Below, piece by piece: positions 16,862 to 24,798 of a DNA stretch of 64,000 nt. The stretch spans positions 62,001 to 126,000 of the forward strand of contig CBDCEM010000002.1 of the NCBI GenBank assembly GCA_965215825.1, in the 5' to 3' direction. The DNA is from JAWPMT01 sp965215825 (GTDB lineage: Bacteria > Bacteroidota > Bacteroidia > Cytophagales > Cyclobacteriaceae). Positions within the stretch are counted from its first letter, which is position 1, and each line of letters opens with the position of its first letter. The translations under genes and the position numbers were made by a program. Below the pieces are notes generated by a model, which was given only the letters and a program-made list of their open reading frames with translations, was not told where the DNA came from and did no database searches.

Positions 16862-17813
16862 TGCTATTGCGTACATGAACCAGCTAGGTGAAACACAGAC
16901 TCCTTTTTTGTTTTTCACTGATTTTGAAGCAACCCAGGCATATACAGCTCCCTTACCTTTGCAGGGCAAGAAAGTGCTATTCGCTATCGATGGTCACAAA
17001 AACTACTCGTTAGAACACGGGCCCAGTATTGATTTAACACCACAAGCACTGTCATTTACAGATTTCAGAGACACTTTCGAAAAGACTCAAAAAGAAATCA
17101 GCATTGGCAATTCCTTTCTCACCAATCTCACTTTCAGTACACCTGTAGTATCATCTCATTCGCTGATAGAAATCTTCCATGGTAGCAGGGCAACTTTTAA
17201 ACTCTACTATCAGGATCATTTTGCATGTTTTTCTCCTGAAAGATTTGTACGAATCAATCAAAAGGGAGAAATTTCTTCCTTCCCCATGAAAGGGACAATA
17301 GATGCGGAGATACCCAACGCAGAAAATATCCTTTTGAACGACCCAAAAGAAATTGCAGAACATGTTACCATCGTCGATCTTATAAGAAACGACCTAAGTC
17401 GAATTGCTGATCAAGTTCACGTCCCGAGATTCCGATACGTCGACAAGATTACCTCTAAACAAGGGGCCCTTCTCCAGGTCAGTTCAGAAATCAAAGGACA
17501 ACTTCGTGTGAAGTGGCAAAAAGAAATTGGGTCAATATTGTTTGAGTTGTTGCCTGCAGGATCCATTTCTGGTGCACCGAAACCCAAGACCATAGCGATC
17601 ATTCAGGAAAATGAAAGGCACACTCGAAATTTTTATACAGGAGTTTGTGGCGTATTTGACGGGCGTGAACTGACTTCTGGGGTAATGATCCGGTTCATCG
17701 AGCAAACTCAGGAAGGATTGGTATATAAAAGCGGGGCAGGGATCACTGCTCAAAGTGACCTGAAAAAAGAATATCAAGAAATATGCGATAAAATATATGT
17801 TCCAATTTCTTGA
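16842..17813 (+). CDS. pabB: Aminodeoxychorismate synthase component I
   Basis: A 323-residue chorismate-binding enzyme: it converts chorismate and ammonia or glutamine nitrogen to 4-amino-4-deoxychorismate for p-aminobenzoate and folate. Visible motifs are TIVDLIRNDLSR, the active-site stretch PAGSISGAPKPKT, TGVCGVFDGRELTSGVMIR and the closing KSGAGI. It is short because the N-terminal domain seen in anthranilate synthases is reduced, as is usual for Bacteroidota PabB. It overlaps pabC by 17 bases. No glutamine amidotransferase partner gene (pabA) is visible. Confidence 0.92.
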   Translation: MIRLRNDAIAYMNQLGETQTPFLFFTDFEATQAYTAPLPLQGKKVLFAIDGHKNYSLEHGPSIDLTPQALSFTDFRDTFEKTQKEISIGNSFLTNLTFSTPVVSSHSLIEIFHGSRATFKLYYQDHFACFSPERFVRINQKGEISSFPMKGTIDAEIPNAENILLNDPKEIAEHVTIVDLIRNDLSRIADQVHVPRFRYVDKITSKQGALLQVSSEIKGQLRVKWQKEIGSILFELLPAGSISGAPKPKTIAIIQENERHTRNFYTGVCGVFDGRELTSGVMIRFIEQTQEGLVYKSGAGITAQSDLKKEYQEICDKIYVPIS

Positions 17814-18396
17814 AAGCATCTGTTTCGAAAGAGAGGGTTATCCATTACTGGGATACCATCAACAGCGAGTGGATCGCGCTTTTCAATACGCTTATCCGGG
17901 CAGAAAAGCACCGCTGTTGCAGGATATTGTTCCCAAGGCATTTCCTGACAAGAGAAAGTATAAGATTCGGGTTTTATACAATGAAACTGAACAGCAAGTG
18001 GAAGTTATTCCTTACAAAAAAAGACCCATAACTTCTGTGAAACTAGTTTCTTCGAATATTGAGTATGCACACAAATATGCTGATCGCTCGGAATTAGCGT
18101 CTCTTTTCAATCAACGTGGCAGTGCTGATGAGGTCCTGATAGTGAAAAAAGGGTTCCTTACAGATTCCAGTTATACGAACATCGCATTATTAAAAGATCG
18201 CATTTGGCATACTCCTTCGACTCCAATACTAGTAGGAGTAAGGAGGACTGCTTTAATTGACTCGGGAAAATTAGAACCAAACCTTATTCGACCTGAGGAT
18301 TTACAGCAATTTGAACAACTATCGTTATTTAATGCAATGATTGACCTGGGAGAATTGGTTCTTCCGATGGACAGGATACAAACGGGATTAAAATAA
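17797..18396 (+). CDS. pabC: Aminodeoxychorismate lyase-like class IV aminotransferase
   Basis: A 199-residue member of the class IV PLP aminotransferase fold, shorter than E. coli PabC (about 270 residues) but typical of Bacteroidota versions. The probable PLP lysine is in AHKYADR near residue 93, followed by the DEVLIVKKGFLTDSSYTNIAL stretch characteristic of the fold. It likely cleaves 4-amino-4-deoxychorismate to p-aminobenzoate and pyruvate, a role strongly supported by its overlap with pabB. The gene ends just ahead of a hairpin read from the other strand. Confidence 0.85.
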   Translation: MFQFLESICFEREGYPLLGYHQQRVDRAFQYAYPGRKAPLLQDIVPKAFPDKRKYKIRVLYNETEQQVEVIPYKKRPITSVKLVSSNIEYAHKYADRSELASLFNQRGSADEVLIVKKGFLTDSSYTNIALLKDRIWHTPSTPILVGVRRTALIDSGKLEPNLIRPEDLQQFEQLSLFNAMIDLGELVLPMDRIQTGLK

Positions 18397-18425
18397 AAAA
18401 GCTACTTCCTAAATAAGGAAGTAGC
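18394..18425 (-). terminator. Intrinsic terminator for the atpD-atpC transcript
   Basis: The arms GCTACTTCCT (18401-18410) and AGGAAGTAGC (18416-18425) form a perfect 10-bp stem with a five-base loop. Read on the minus strand, the stem is followed by a run of T (complement of the A-rich 18391-18400). It therefore terminates minus-strand transcription, about 255 bases beyond the atpC stop codon, and abuts the convergent pabC end. Confidence 0.75.
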
Positions 18426-18679
18426 CTCCACTCACTGATTGAAACCACTAAGTACCATTTAAAGCCATGAATGCCGCCAAACAGACAAGGCAATACCGGA
18501 TAAAAAGTCAGCAAAAATCACCGCCAAATGAAACTGACCTTCATTGAAAATCACGGTATGTGATCCTGGTACGATCACGGAGCAAAACTAATGCGACTCA
18601 CCGGTGTAAATTCCTGGGAGAGGGTGACAAAAAGGGGACAATGCACCTAATTGTCTTCAATTGGACGACTTTTAACGTC

Positions 18680-18940
18680 TTACTCGCTGATTATCTTTTC
18701 TGCCAGTACCGAAACACGATTGTTCAGTACTTCAACAATACCACCCTCTACTAATACATGAGTCTCCTCCTGCTTTTTTTCCACGATTCGGATAAAGCGG
18801 ATATCGCCTTTACCCAAAGTAGAGATCAAGGGTGCGTGATTATTCAATACCTGAAATGATCCGTCAATTCCGGGGAAAGTAGCACTCTCTACTTCCCCTT
18901 CGAAAAACTTTTCATCCGGTGTAATGATCTCGATGTACAT
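18680..18940 (-). CDS. atpC: F1Fo ATP synthase subunit epsilon (short form)
   Basis: An 86-residue protein containing the N-terminal beta-sandwich of the epsilon subunit (MYIEIITPDEKFFEGEVESATFPG, then FQVLNNHAPLISTLGKG). The C-terminal helical hairpin, which inhibits ATP hydrolysis in longer epsilons, is missing; this truncation is usual in Bacteroidota. It sits two bases downstream of atpD and couples rotation of the stalk to catalysis in the membrane-bound ATP synthase. The other ATP synthase genes are not in the window. Confidence 0.95.
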   Translation of the reverse strand: MYIEIITPDEKFFEGEVESATFPGIDGSFQVLNNHAPLISTLGKGDIRFIRIVEKKQEETHVLVEGGIVEVLNNRVSVLAEKIISE

Positions 18941-18942
18941 GA

Positions 18943-20445
18943 TTAAGCTTCAGCTAACATTTTCTCACCTTTTTCAACCGCGTCCTCGATGGTACCAACA
19001 AGGTTGAAGGCTGCTTCCGGTAAGTTATCGTGCTTACCTTCCATGATCTCATTAAAGCCTTTGATCGTATCCTTGATATCAACAAGTACACCCTGCAAAC
19101 CAGTAAACTGTTCAGCAACGTGGAAAGGCTGAGAAAGGAATCTCTGTACCCTACGAGCACGGTGTACAACTAACTTATCCTCGTCTGAAAGTTCATCCAT
19201 TCCGAGGATAGCAATAATATCCTGAAGTTCTTTATATCGTTGTAGCAACTCTTTTACTTCCTGAGCGCAGTTATAATGCTCGTCTCCAAGCGTTTCTGCA
19301 TTCAAAATTCTTGACGTACTATCCAAAGGATCCACTGCAGGGTAAATACCAAGCTCAGCGATTTTACGGCTAAGTACAGTAGTTGCATCAAGGTGGGAGA
19401 AAGTAGTCGCAGGAGCAGGGTCAGTCAAGTCATCCGCAGGTACATAAACGGCCTGTACGGAAGTAATGGATCCCCTCTTAGTAGAGGTGATTCGCTCTTG
19501 CATCAATCCCATCTCTGTCGCAAGCGTAGGTTGGTAACCTACCGCTGATGGCATCCTTCCTAAAAGAGCAGACACCTCTGATCCAGCTTGGGTGAATCGG
19601 AAGATATTGTCAACGAAGAACAAAATATCTCTACCTTGACCGGAGCCATCACCATCCCTGAAGTATTCTGCTACTGTCAGTCCTGACAAAGCTACTCGTG
19701 CTCTTGCCCCTGGAGGCTCATTCATCTGACCGAATACGAAGGTCGCTTTAGATTCTAACAGATCTTTTTTATCTACTTTGGAAAGGTCCCATCCACCTTC
19801 TTCCATGGACTCTTTGAAACCTTCGCCGTAGTTTACAATGCCCGCTTCAATCATCTCACGAAGCAAGTCATTTCCTTCTCTTGTTCTTTCACCAACACCT
19901 GCAAATACAGAAAGACCAGAATAGGCTTTTGCTATATTGTTGATCAACTCCTGGATCAATACGGTTTTACCTACTCCAGCACCACCAAACAAACCAATCT
20001 TTCCACCTTTTGCATAAGGCTCGACAAGGTCAATTACTTTGATACCAGTAAACAATACTTCGGTTGCAGTTGAAAGGTCTTCAAATTTAGGTGCTCCACG
20101 GTGTATAGGAAGGCCCTCCTTTGCATCTGGCTGCGGGATACCATCAATAGCTTCTCCTACCACGTTGAACAAACGACCTTTGATATCATCTCCGATCGGC
20201 ATTTTGATAGGCGAACCCATGTCCACAACTTCCATTCCTCTGGTGAGGCCGTCAGTCGCTTCCATTGCAATCGTTCGAACACGATCTTCACCAAGATGTT
20301 GCTGAACTTCCAGAACAATCTTTGTTCCGTCAGGCTTGTTCACGTGAAGTGCATCAAGAATATTTGGTAGGTTGGAGCCTTCAGCGTCAAAACTTACGTC
20401 AACTACTGGCCCGATGATCTGGGTAATTCTGCCCGTATTTGCCAT
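18943..20445 (-). CDS. atpD: F1Fo ATP synthase subunit beta
   Basis: A 500-residue protein from the ATG at 20445 (MANTGRITQIIGPVVDVSF), the standard family start; an in-frame upstream start would add 28 unrelated residues. The Walker A motif GGAGVGKTVLIQELI (about residue 154), the GERTREGNDL segment, the Walker B-like ILFFVDNIFRF and the ALLGRMPSAVGYQPTL loop are all present. It forms the catalytic nucleotide sites of the F1 head. It is paired with atpC only, a common arrangement in this phylum. Confidence 0.98.
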   Translation of the reverse strand: MANTGRITQIIGPVVDVSFDAEGSNLPNILDALHVNKPDGTKIVLEVQQHLGEDRVRTIAMEATDGLTRGMEVVDMGSPIKMPIGDDIKGRLFNVVGEAIDGIPQPDAKEGLPIHRGAPKFEDLSTATEVLFTGIKVIDLVEPYAKGGKIGLFGGAGVGKTVLIQELINNIAKAYSGLSVFAGVGERTREGNDLLREMIEAGIVNYGEGFKESMEEGGWDLSKVDKKDLLESKATFVFGQMNEPPGARARVALSGLTVAEYFRDGDGSGQGRDILFFVDNIFRFTQAGSEVSALLGRMPSAVGYQPTLATEMGLMQERITSTKRGSITSVQAVYVPADDLTDPAPATTFSHLDATTVLSRKIAELGIYPAVDPLDSTSRILNAETLGDEHYNCAQEVKELLQRYKELQDIIAILGMDELSDEDKLVVHRARRVQRFLSQPFHVAEQFTGLQGVLVDIKDTIKGFNEIMEGKHDNLPEAAFNLVGTIEDAVEKGEKMLAEA

Positions 20446-20568
20446 TTTTCTCTGTGGATAATGTATATACCTAAAATCGAGTGCGAAATTACATACAATT
20501 TTGATTAATTGGGAGTTCAAAGCCCACAATCTGACTCCTTCTTGTTCTGTAGTTCAATACAACCGCTA

Positions 20569-21525
20569 TCAATTTGATTTTGACAAGCTTATCGCCGGGT
20601 CTTCCTTGTTTTTACTGATTTTTTGAAGTCTCATCTGATCGTGGCTCTCGATAAATTCCTTGCGACCTGTTTCAATGATTTCTTTGGCCTTGTGAAAATC
20701 AAACACTCCTCCAACATCGCGGGATACTTCTACATATAGATCTGGCTGGTGGTAATCAACGAGTAGTTGCGTCAGTTTGTCCTGCATTAGGTCTACTGTT
20801 TTGGTCATGATATCCAAATAACCCATTTTCTTATGACCTTGCTCCCTTTGATCGGTTGGGAAAAACTTCTCCCAGGTCGCCCTGACTACTTGAATTTGAT
20901 CTAAATACGCTTTTGATGGGGACTTCATTTCCTTCGGCTTTACATACGCCTGACTCCCATTTACATTGCAAATGACCAGCAAGTCCTTTTTCCTGCGTTT
21001 CACAAACTCAACAGGAATTGGGGTCATCACACCACCATCCACAAGAATCCGTCCTTTTCGCTCAGATGGCGTCACCACCGTAGGGATTGAGGCCGAGGCT
21101 TTCAGTGCTCTATACATGCTCCCTTTCTTAAAAGCCACTTCCTTGCCTTTGTGCATATCGGTTGCTACAGCCACAAATGGGATGTTCATGTCCTGAATAC
21201 TGACATCCGGAATAAAAGACTCAAGAGTCTTGAAAACCTTCCTCCCCCTCACAAATCCATGGGAACTGATGGTAAAATCCATGAGTTTTAGCACGCTCCA
21301 GGGATCAAGTTTCAAGGCCCAATCCTTATAAACATCAAGTTTTCCGCAAGCATAAAAAGCCCCAACCACTGCACCCATAGAAGATCCGGCAATGGATGAT
21401 ATTTCATATCCTCGCGCTTCCAACTCTTCAATGACAGCAATATGTGCCAGGCCTCTTGCCCCTCCGCTGGAGAGCACCAGAGCCACTGATCTCTTTTTAA
21501 TGTGAGCGGGATTGGAAATACTCAT
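20569..21525 (-). CDS. Patatin-like phospholipase family protein
   Basis: A 318-residue protein with the patatin hydrolase signature: the oxyanion-hole segment SSGGARGLAHIAVIEEL near residue 19, the nucleophile motif GSSMG (Ser near 49), and the catalytic Asp in VDGGVMTPIP (near 163). No signal peptide is seen, unlike the outer-membrane PlpD type, so it probably acts in the cytoplasm or at the inner membrane as a lipid acyl hydrolase. It lies upstream of atpD on the same strand with 123 bases between, and downstream of the gene-free inverted-repeat element. Confidence 0.92.
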   Translation of the reverse strand: MSISNPAHIKKRSVALVLSSGGARGLAHIAVIEELEARGYEISSIAGSSMGAVVGAFYACGKLDVYKDWALKLDPWSVLKLMDFTISSHGFVRGRKVFKTLESFIPDVSIQDMNIPFVAVATDMHKGKEVAFKKGSMYRALKASASIPTVVTPSERKGRILVDGGVMTPIPVEFVKRRKKDLLVICNVNGSQAYVKPKEMKSPSKAYLDQIQVVRATWEKFFPTDQREQGHKKMGYLDIMTKTVDLMQDKLTQLLVDYHQPDLYVEVSRDVGGVFDFHKAKEIIETGRKEFIESHDQMRLQKISKNKEDPAISLSKSN

Positions 21526-21599
21526 AAATGAATTTGGAATCTCAGATAGCTGTACGGTAAATCTATCTGGACGGATACACGATAATCTCTATTTTTAAT

Positions 21600-21870
21600 T
21601 TAGGGCTTGCTGAAAAAGTCTCAGTTGAGCTATATACAAGGCGGCCGAGGGAAGATGTATGCTTATACTTCGATGTGAGGTCAACGCCGTAGATAGTTTA
21701 GATGAGGCTAGCGTCAAAATCTCGAATTCGAGATTTAAAAGTGCATAGAATTTGTCTTATTTCACCTCAAAGCCTTGCACGTTCTGAAAAACTAATGGGT
21801 CAAAAAAAGTTAGGATTCAATCTCAAATAGTAGATTTCAGTCAGCTTAAGCGTTTTTAAGCACGCCCTAA
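21600..21870. mobile_element. 271-bp non-coding element with terminal inverted repeats (MITE-like or IS remnant)
   Basis: The left end reads TTAGGGCTTGCTGAAAAA and the right end, on the other strand, reads TTAGGGCGTGCTTAAAAA: 16 of 18 bases match as an inverted repeat. There is no open frame of note inside. A perfect 20-bp palindrome centred on GAATTC occupies 21717-21736. No clear target duplication is visible. This looks like a non-autonomous miniature element or an internally deleted insertion sequence. It accounts for the 350-base gap between the patatin and FAD/Fe-S genes, and its right end is about ten bases from the stop codon of the latter. Confidence 0.65.
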
Positions 21871-21879
21871 CTAGAAGTA

Positions 21880-24792
21880 CTACTGATCTAGCAGAGCACC
21901 CATCAATATTTCCACCGGATGCTTCGCGAGTCTACCTGTTCCGTCTTTGATCTGGTGCCGGCAACTTGTCCCTGCAGCAGCGATCACCACTTCAGCAGGC
22001 TGTTTTCTCACAGTCGGGAAAAGTACCAATTCGCCGATTTTCATCGAAAGGTCATAGTGTTCCTTTTCATAGCCAAAAGAACCTGCCATTCCACAACAAC
22101 CCGACGGAATCATTTCTACTTTGGTTCCTGAAATGATACTTAGTACTTTTTTACTTGGGGTCATTGAAGAAATTGCCTTTTGGTGACAGTGGCCATGAAG
22201 CTTGATCAATTGTTCTTTGTGCACAAACTGACCTCTATGTAAGTGCTTTTTATCTATTTCTTTTGCCAGGAATTCTTCGATGGTAAAAACATATTTGGCC
22301 AGCTTCTTAGCGCTGATTTGCTCCTCATCGCGCAACAATGAAATGTACTCATCCCGGAAACTCAAAATAGCAGAAGGCTCCAGACCAATAAGTGGTGTGC
22401 TCTCCGATACCAGGCCAGTAAATAAGACAACATTCTTCCTCGCAATCTCTTTAGCTTTTGCCAGCAACCCTTTTGACAGATAGGTCCGTCCACTCTCTTC
22501 GTGATCAATCAGACAAACTTCATAACCCAGACGATCCAATAACTCGATTGCCATTTTTCCGATACCCGCATCATTGTAGTTTGTGAATTCATCACAAAAG
22601 AAATAGACCTTTTTCGTTTTTTCCTCCTGTTGGAATTTTTTCTTGTACCACTTTCGTACGGTCTCCGTTGCCAGTTCGGGCATACTTCTTTTGGGCGCAA
22701 AACCAGTCACACGTTTAACGAGATTACTGGTAATCTGATTACTATAAGCCCAGGGAACGCTACTGGCTAGCCTCATCAAGTTGGAAAATTCAGCAATAAG
22801 ACGTGTCCTAAAGGGAATTCCATTTTTCTGATAGTACTGATGTTGCCATTCAGCCTTCATTTTGCCCATGTCTACGTTAGAGGGGCATTCCGATTTGCAA
22901 CCTTTACAGGAGAGACATAGATCAAGCACTTCCTTTACATCAGCTGAATTGAAAGCTGAGTCTACACCATCCCGGGTTATGGTCTCTCGCAAAATATTAG
23001 CTCTGGCCCTTGTTGTTTCCCGCTCATTTTGCGTAGCCATATAACTGGGACACATGGTCCCTCCGGCCATTTCCGATTTCCGACAATCACCTGATCCGTT
23101 GCACAATTCAGCAGATCTTAAAAACCCCTGGTTCTCGGAGAAGTCCATCATCGTTGGAATATCCGGTGTTTCCTGATCCCTCTCAAATCGCAAAGACGTG
23201 TCCATCGGAGGCGTATCCACAATTTTACCAGGATTGAAAATACCTTTCGGATCCCAGGCTTGTTTTACCTGTTTAACCAATTGATAATTTTGCTCACCTA
23301 GCATTTTCGGAATAAACTCGCCTCTCAATCGCCCGTCTCCGTGCTCGCCCGATAGCGACCCGTCATATTTTTTGACAAGCTCCGCGATCTCTTCAGCGAT
23401 AAGCCGGAATAATCGGATGCCCTCAGTGGTCTTAAGATTCAAAATCGGTCGTAGGTGCAACTCACCAGATCCTGCATGTGCATAATGTACAGAATACAGA
23501 CCATGTTTCGCTAAAATCGCATTGAACTCCTCAATGTAAGCAGGCAGATCTTTCACATCAACAGCTGTATCCTCAATGACGGGTGCAGGCTTGGCGTCTC
23601 CGGGAACATTAGATAACAAACCCAGACCTGCCTTCCTGAGATCCCAGACTTTTGCAACGTCTTCCTTTGCAATAACTGGATGGGCATATCCTAAATTTTC
23701 CGACTGTAACGCTGATATCAGTGCATCAATATCTTTTTCTAAAACCTCTTCTTCGTCTCTGGAGAGCTCCACAACCAGAATTGCCCTGGGGGTTCCTTCC
23801 AGAAAAAATCGATTCTGCCTTTGTAATAAATTTCTTTCCGTAGCTTCAAGAATGTAATGGTCCATGAGCTCACAAGCTGAAGGATCATGATTCAAGGCAA
23901 TCAAATTTGCTTTCAGGGACTCGTCAATCGAATCGCAATGAACGACGACCAGCTTTTTTCCTCTCGGAGGCAATATTGACAGCCTTATCTTGGCAGCGGT
24001 AATCAACGCCAAAGTACCTTCAGAACCTGCGAGTAACGAGCAAAAATTGAAAGGCTCACCTTCGGCATCAAATGGCTGGTGCCTAAGCAGCATGTCCAAT
24101 GCATATCCTGTGTTTCTTCTTGGAATATCATGTTTGGGGTATCCATCCAAAATGGATTCCTTATTGACTTTATCCGTCAACATCGCTTTGATGCTAAGGT
24201 AGATTTCCGTGTGTAAATCTCCCGAAGTGCCCAGTCCGTTGCACCTCGCAAGGAAAGCATCCTGATCCACTGGACCAAACCATGTTTCGCTACCATCTGC
24301 CAGAATGGCCTCAACTTCCAACAAGTGTTCCCGCGTACTCCCGTAAACTACCGAGTTGGATCCACATGAATTGTTGCCAATCATGCCTCCGATCATAGCT
24401 CTGTTTGCCGTAGAAGTTTCCGGAGCGAAGAACAAACCATGCTTTCTTAATTCCCTGTTCAGGTCATCTCTCACAATTCCCGGCTGTACCCAGGCCCATT
24501 GCTCTTCCACATTAACCTCAAGAATCTGATTGAAGTGTTTTGACACATCAACTACTACTCCTCCCCCCACTACTTGTCCCGCAAGAGAGGTTCCAGCAGT
24601 CCTCGGAATCAGAGATTTACCATTGGTGCTTGCGTAGTTGACCAGTTTGACCAGGTCTTCCCTGGTTTTAGGAATAGCCACCGCCTCTGGTACTTCCCGG
24701 TAGGCGGATGCATCCGTCGCATAAATCTTCCGGTAGACACTGCTCGTCAAAAATTCACCGTCCAATTCCGGTATGCTGTTCTCCTGTTTCAT
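21880..24792 (-). CDS. YdiJ-like FAD-linked oxidase / Fe-S (CCG domain) dehydrogenase fusion
   Basis: A 970-residue fusion. Residues 40-230 form a PCMH-type FAD-binding domain (LIPRTAGTSLAGQVVGGG); about 270-530 is the FAD-oxidase C-terminal domain with HYAHAGSGELHLRP; about 565-660 carries Cys clusters (LCLSCKGCKSECPSNVD) for 4Fe-4S binding; about 860-960 is a CCG-type cysteine domain (HGHCHQKAI, then SGCCGMAGSFG). Proteins of this build oxidise D-2-hydroxy acids such as D-lactate or D-2-hydroxyglutarate at the membrane. The substrate is not determined here. It starts six bases after the branching enzyme stop and is probably cotranscribed with it. Confidence 0.9.
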   Translation of the reverse strand: MKQENSIPELDGEFLTSSVYRKIYATDASAYREVPEAVAIPKTREDLVKLVNYASTNGKSLIPRTAGTSLAGQVVGGGVVVDVSKHFNQILEVNVEEQWAWVQPGIVRDDLNRELRKHGLFFAPETSTANRAMIGGMIGNNSCGSNSVVYGSTREHLLEVEAILADGSETWFGPVDQDAFLARCNGLGTSGDLHTEIYLSIKAMLTDKVNKESILDGYPKHDIPRRNTGYALDMLLRHQPFDAEGEPFNFCSLLAGSEGTLALITAAKIRLSILPPRGKKLVVVHCDSIDESLKANLIALNHDPSACELMDHYILEATERNLLQRQNRFFLEGTPRAILVVELSRDEEEVLEKDIDALISALQSENLGYAHPVIAKEDVAKVWDLRKAGLGLLSNVPGDAKPAPVIEDTAVDVKDLPAYIEEFNAILAKHGLYSVHYAHAGSGELHLRPILNLKTTEGIRLFRLIAEEIAELVKKYDGSLSGEHGDGRLRGEFIPKMLGEQNYQLVKQVKQAWDPKGIFNPGKIVDTPPMDTSLRFERDQETPDIPTMMDFSENQGFLRSAELCNGSGDCRKSEMAGGTMCPSYMATQNERETTRARANILRETITRDGVDSAFNSADVKEVLDLCLSCKGCKSECPSNVDMGKMKAEWQHQYYQKNGIPFRTRLIAEFSNLMRLASSVPWAYSNQITSNLVKRVTGFAPKRSMPELATETVRKWYKKKFQQEEKTKKVYFFCDEFTNYNDAGIGKMAIELLDRLGYEVCLIDHEESGRTYLSKGLLAKAKEIARKNVVLFTGLVSESTPLIGLEPSAILSFRDEYISLLRDEEQISAKKLAKYVFTIEEFLAKEIDKKHLHRGQFVHKEQLIKLHGHCHQKAISSMTPSKKVLSIISGTKVEMIPSGCCGMAGSFGYEKEHYDLSMKIGELVLFPTVRKQPAEVVIAAAGTSCRHQIKDGTGRLAKHPVEILMGALLDQ

Positions 24793-24798
24793 TGTAAC

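Noticed and set aside
21600..21870. Riboswitch or structural RNA in the patatin/FAD gene gap
   Set aside because: The matching terminal inverted repeats fit a transposable-type element better, and both neighbouring genes run away from or into it without a leader position.
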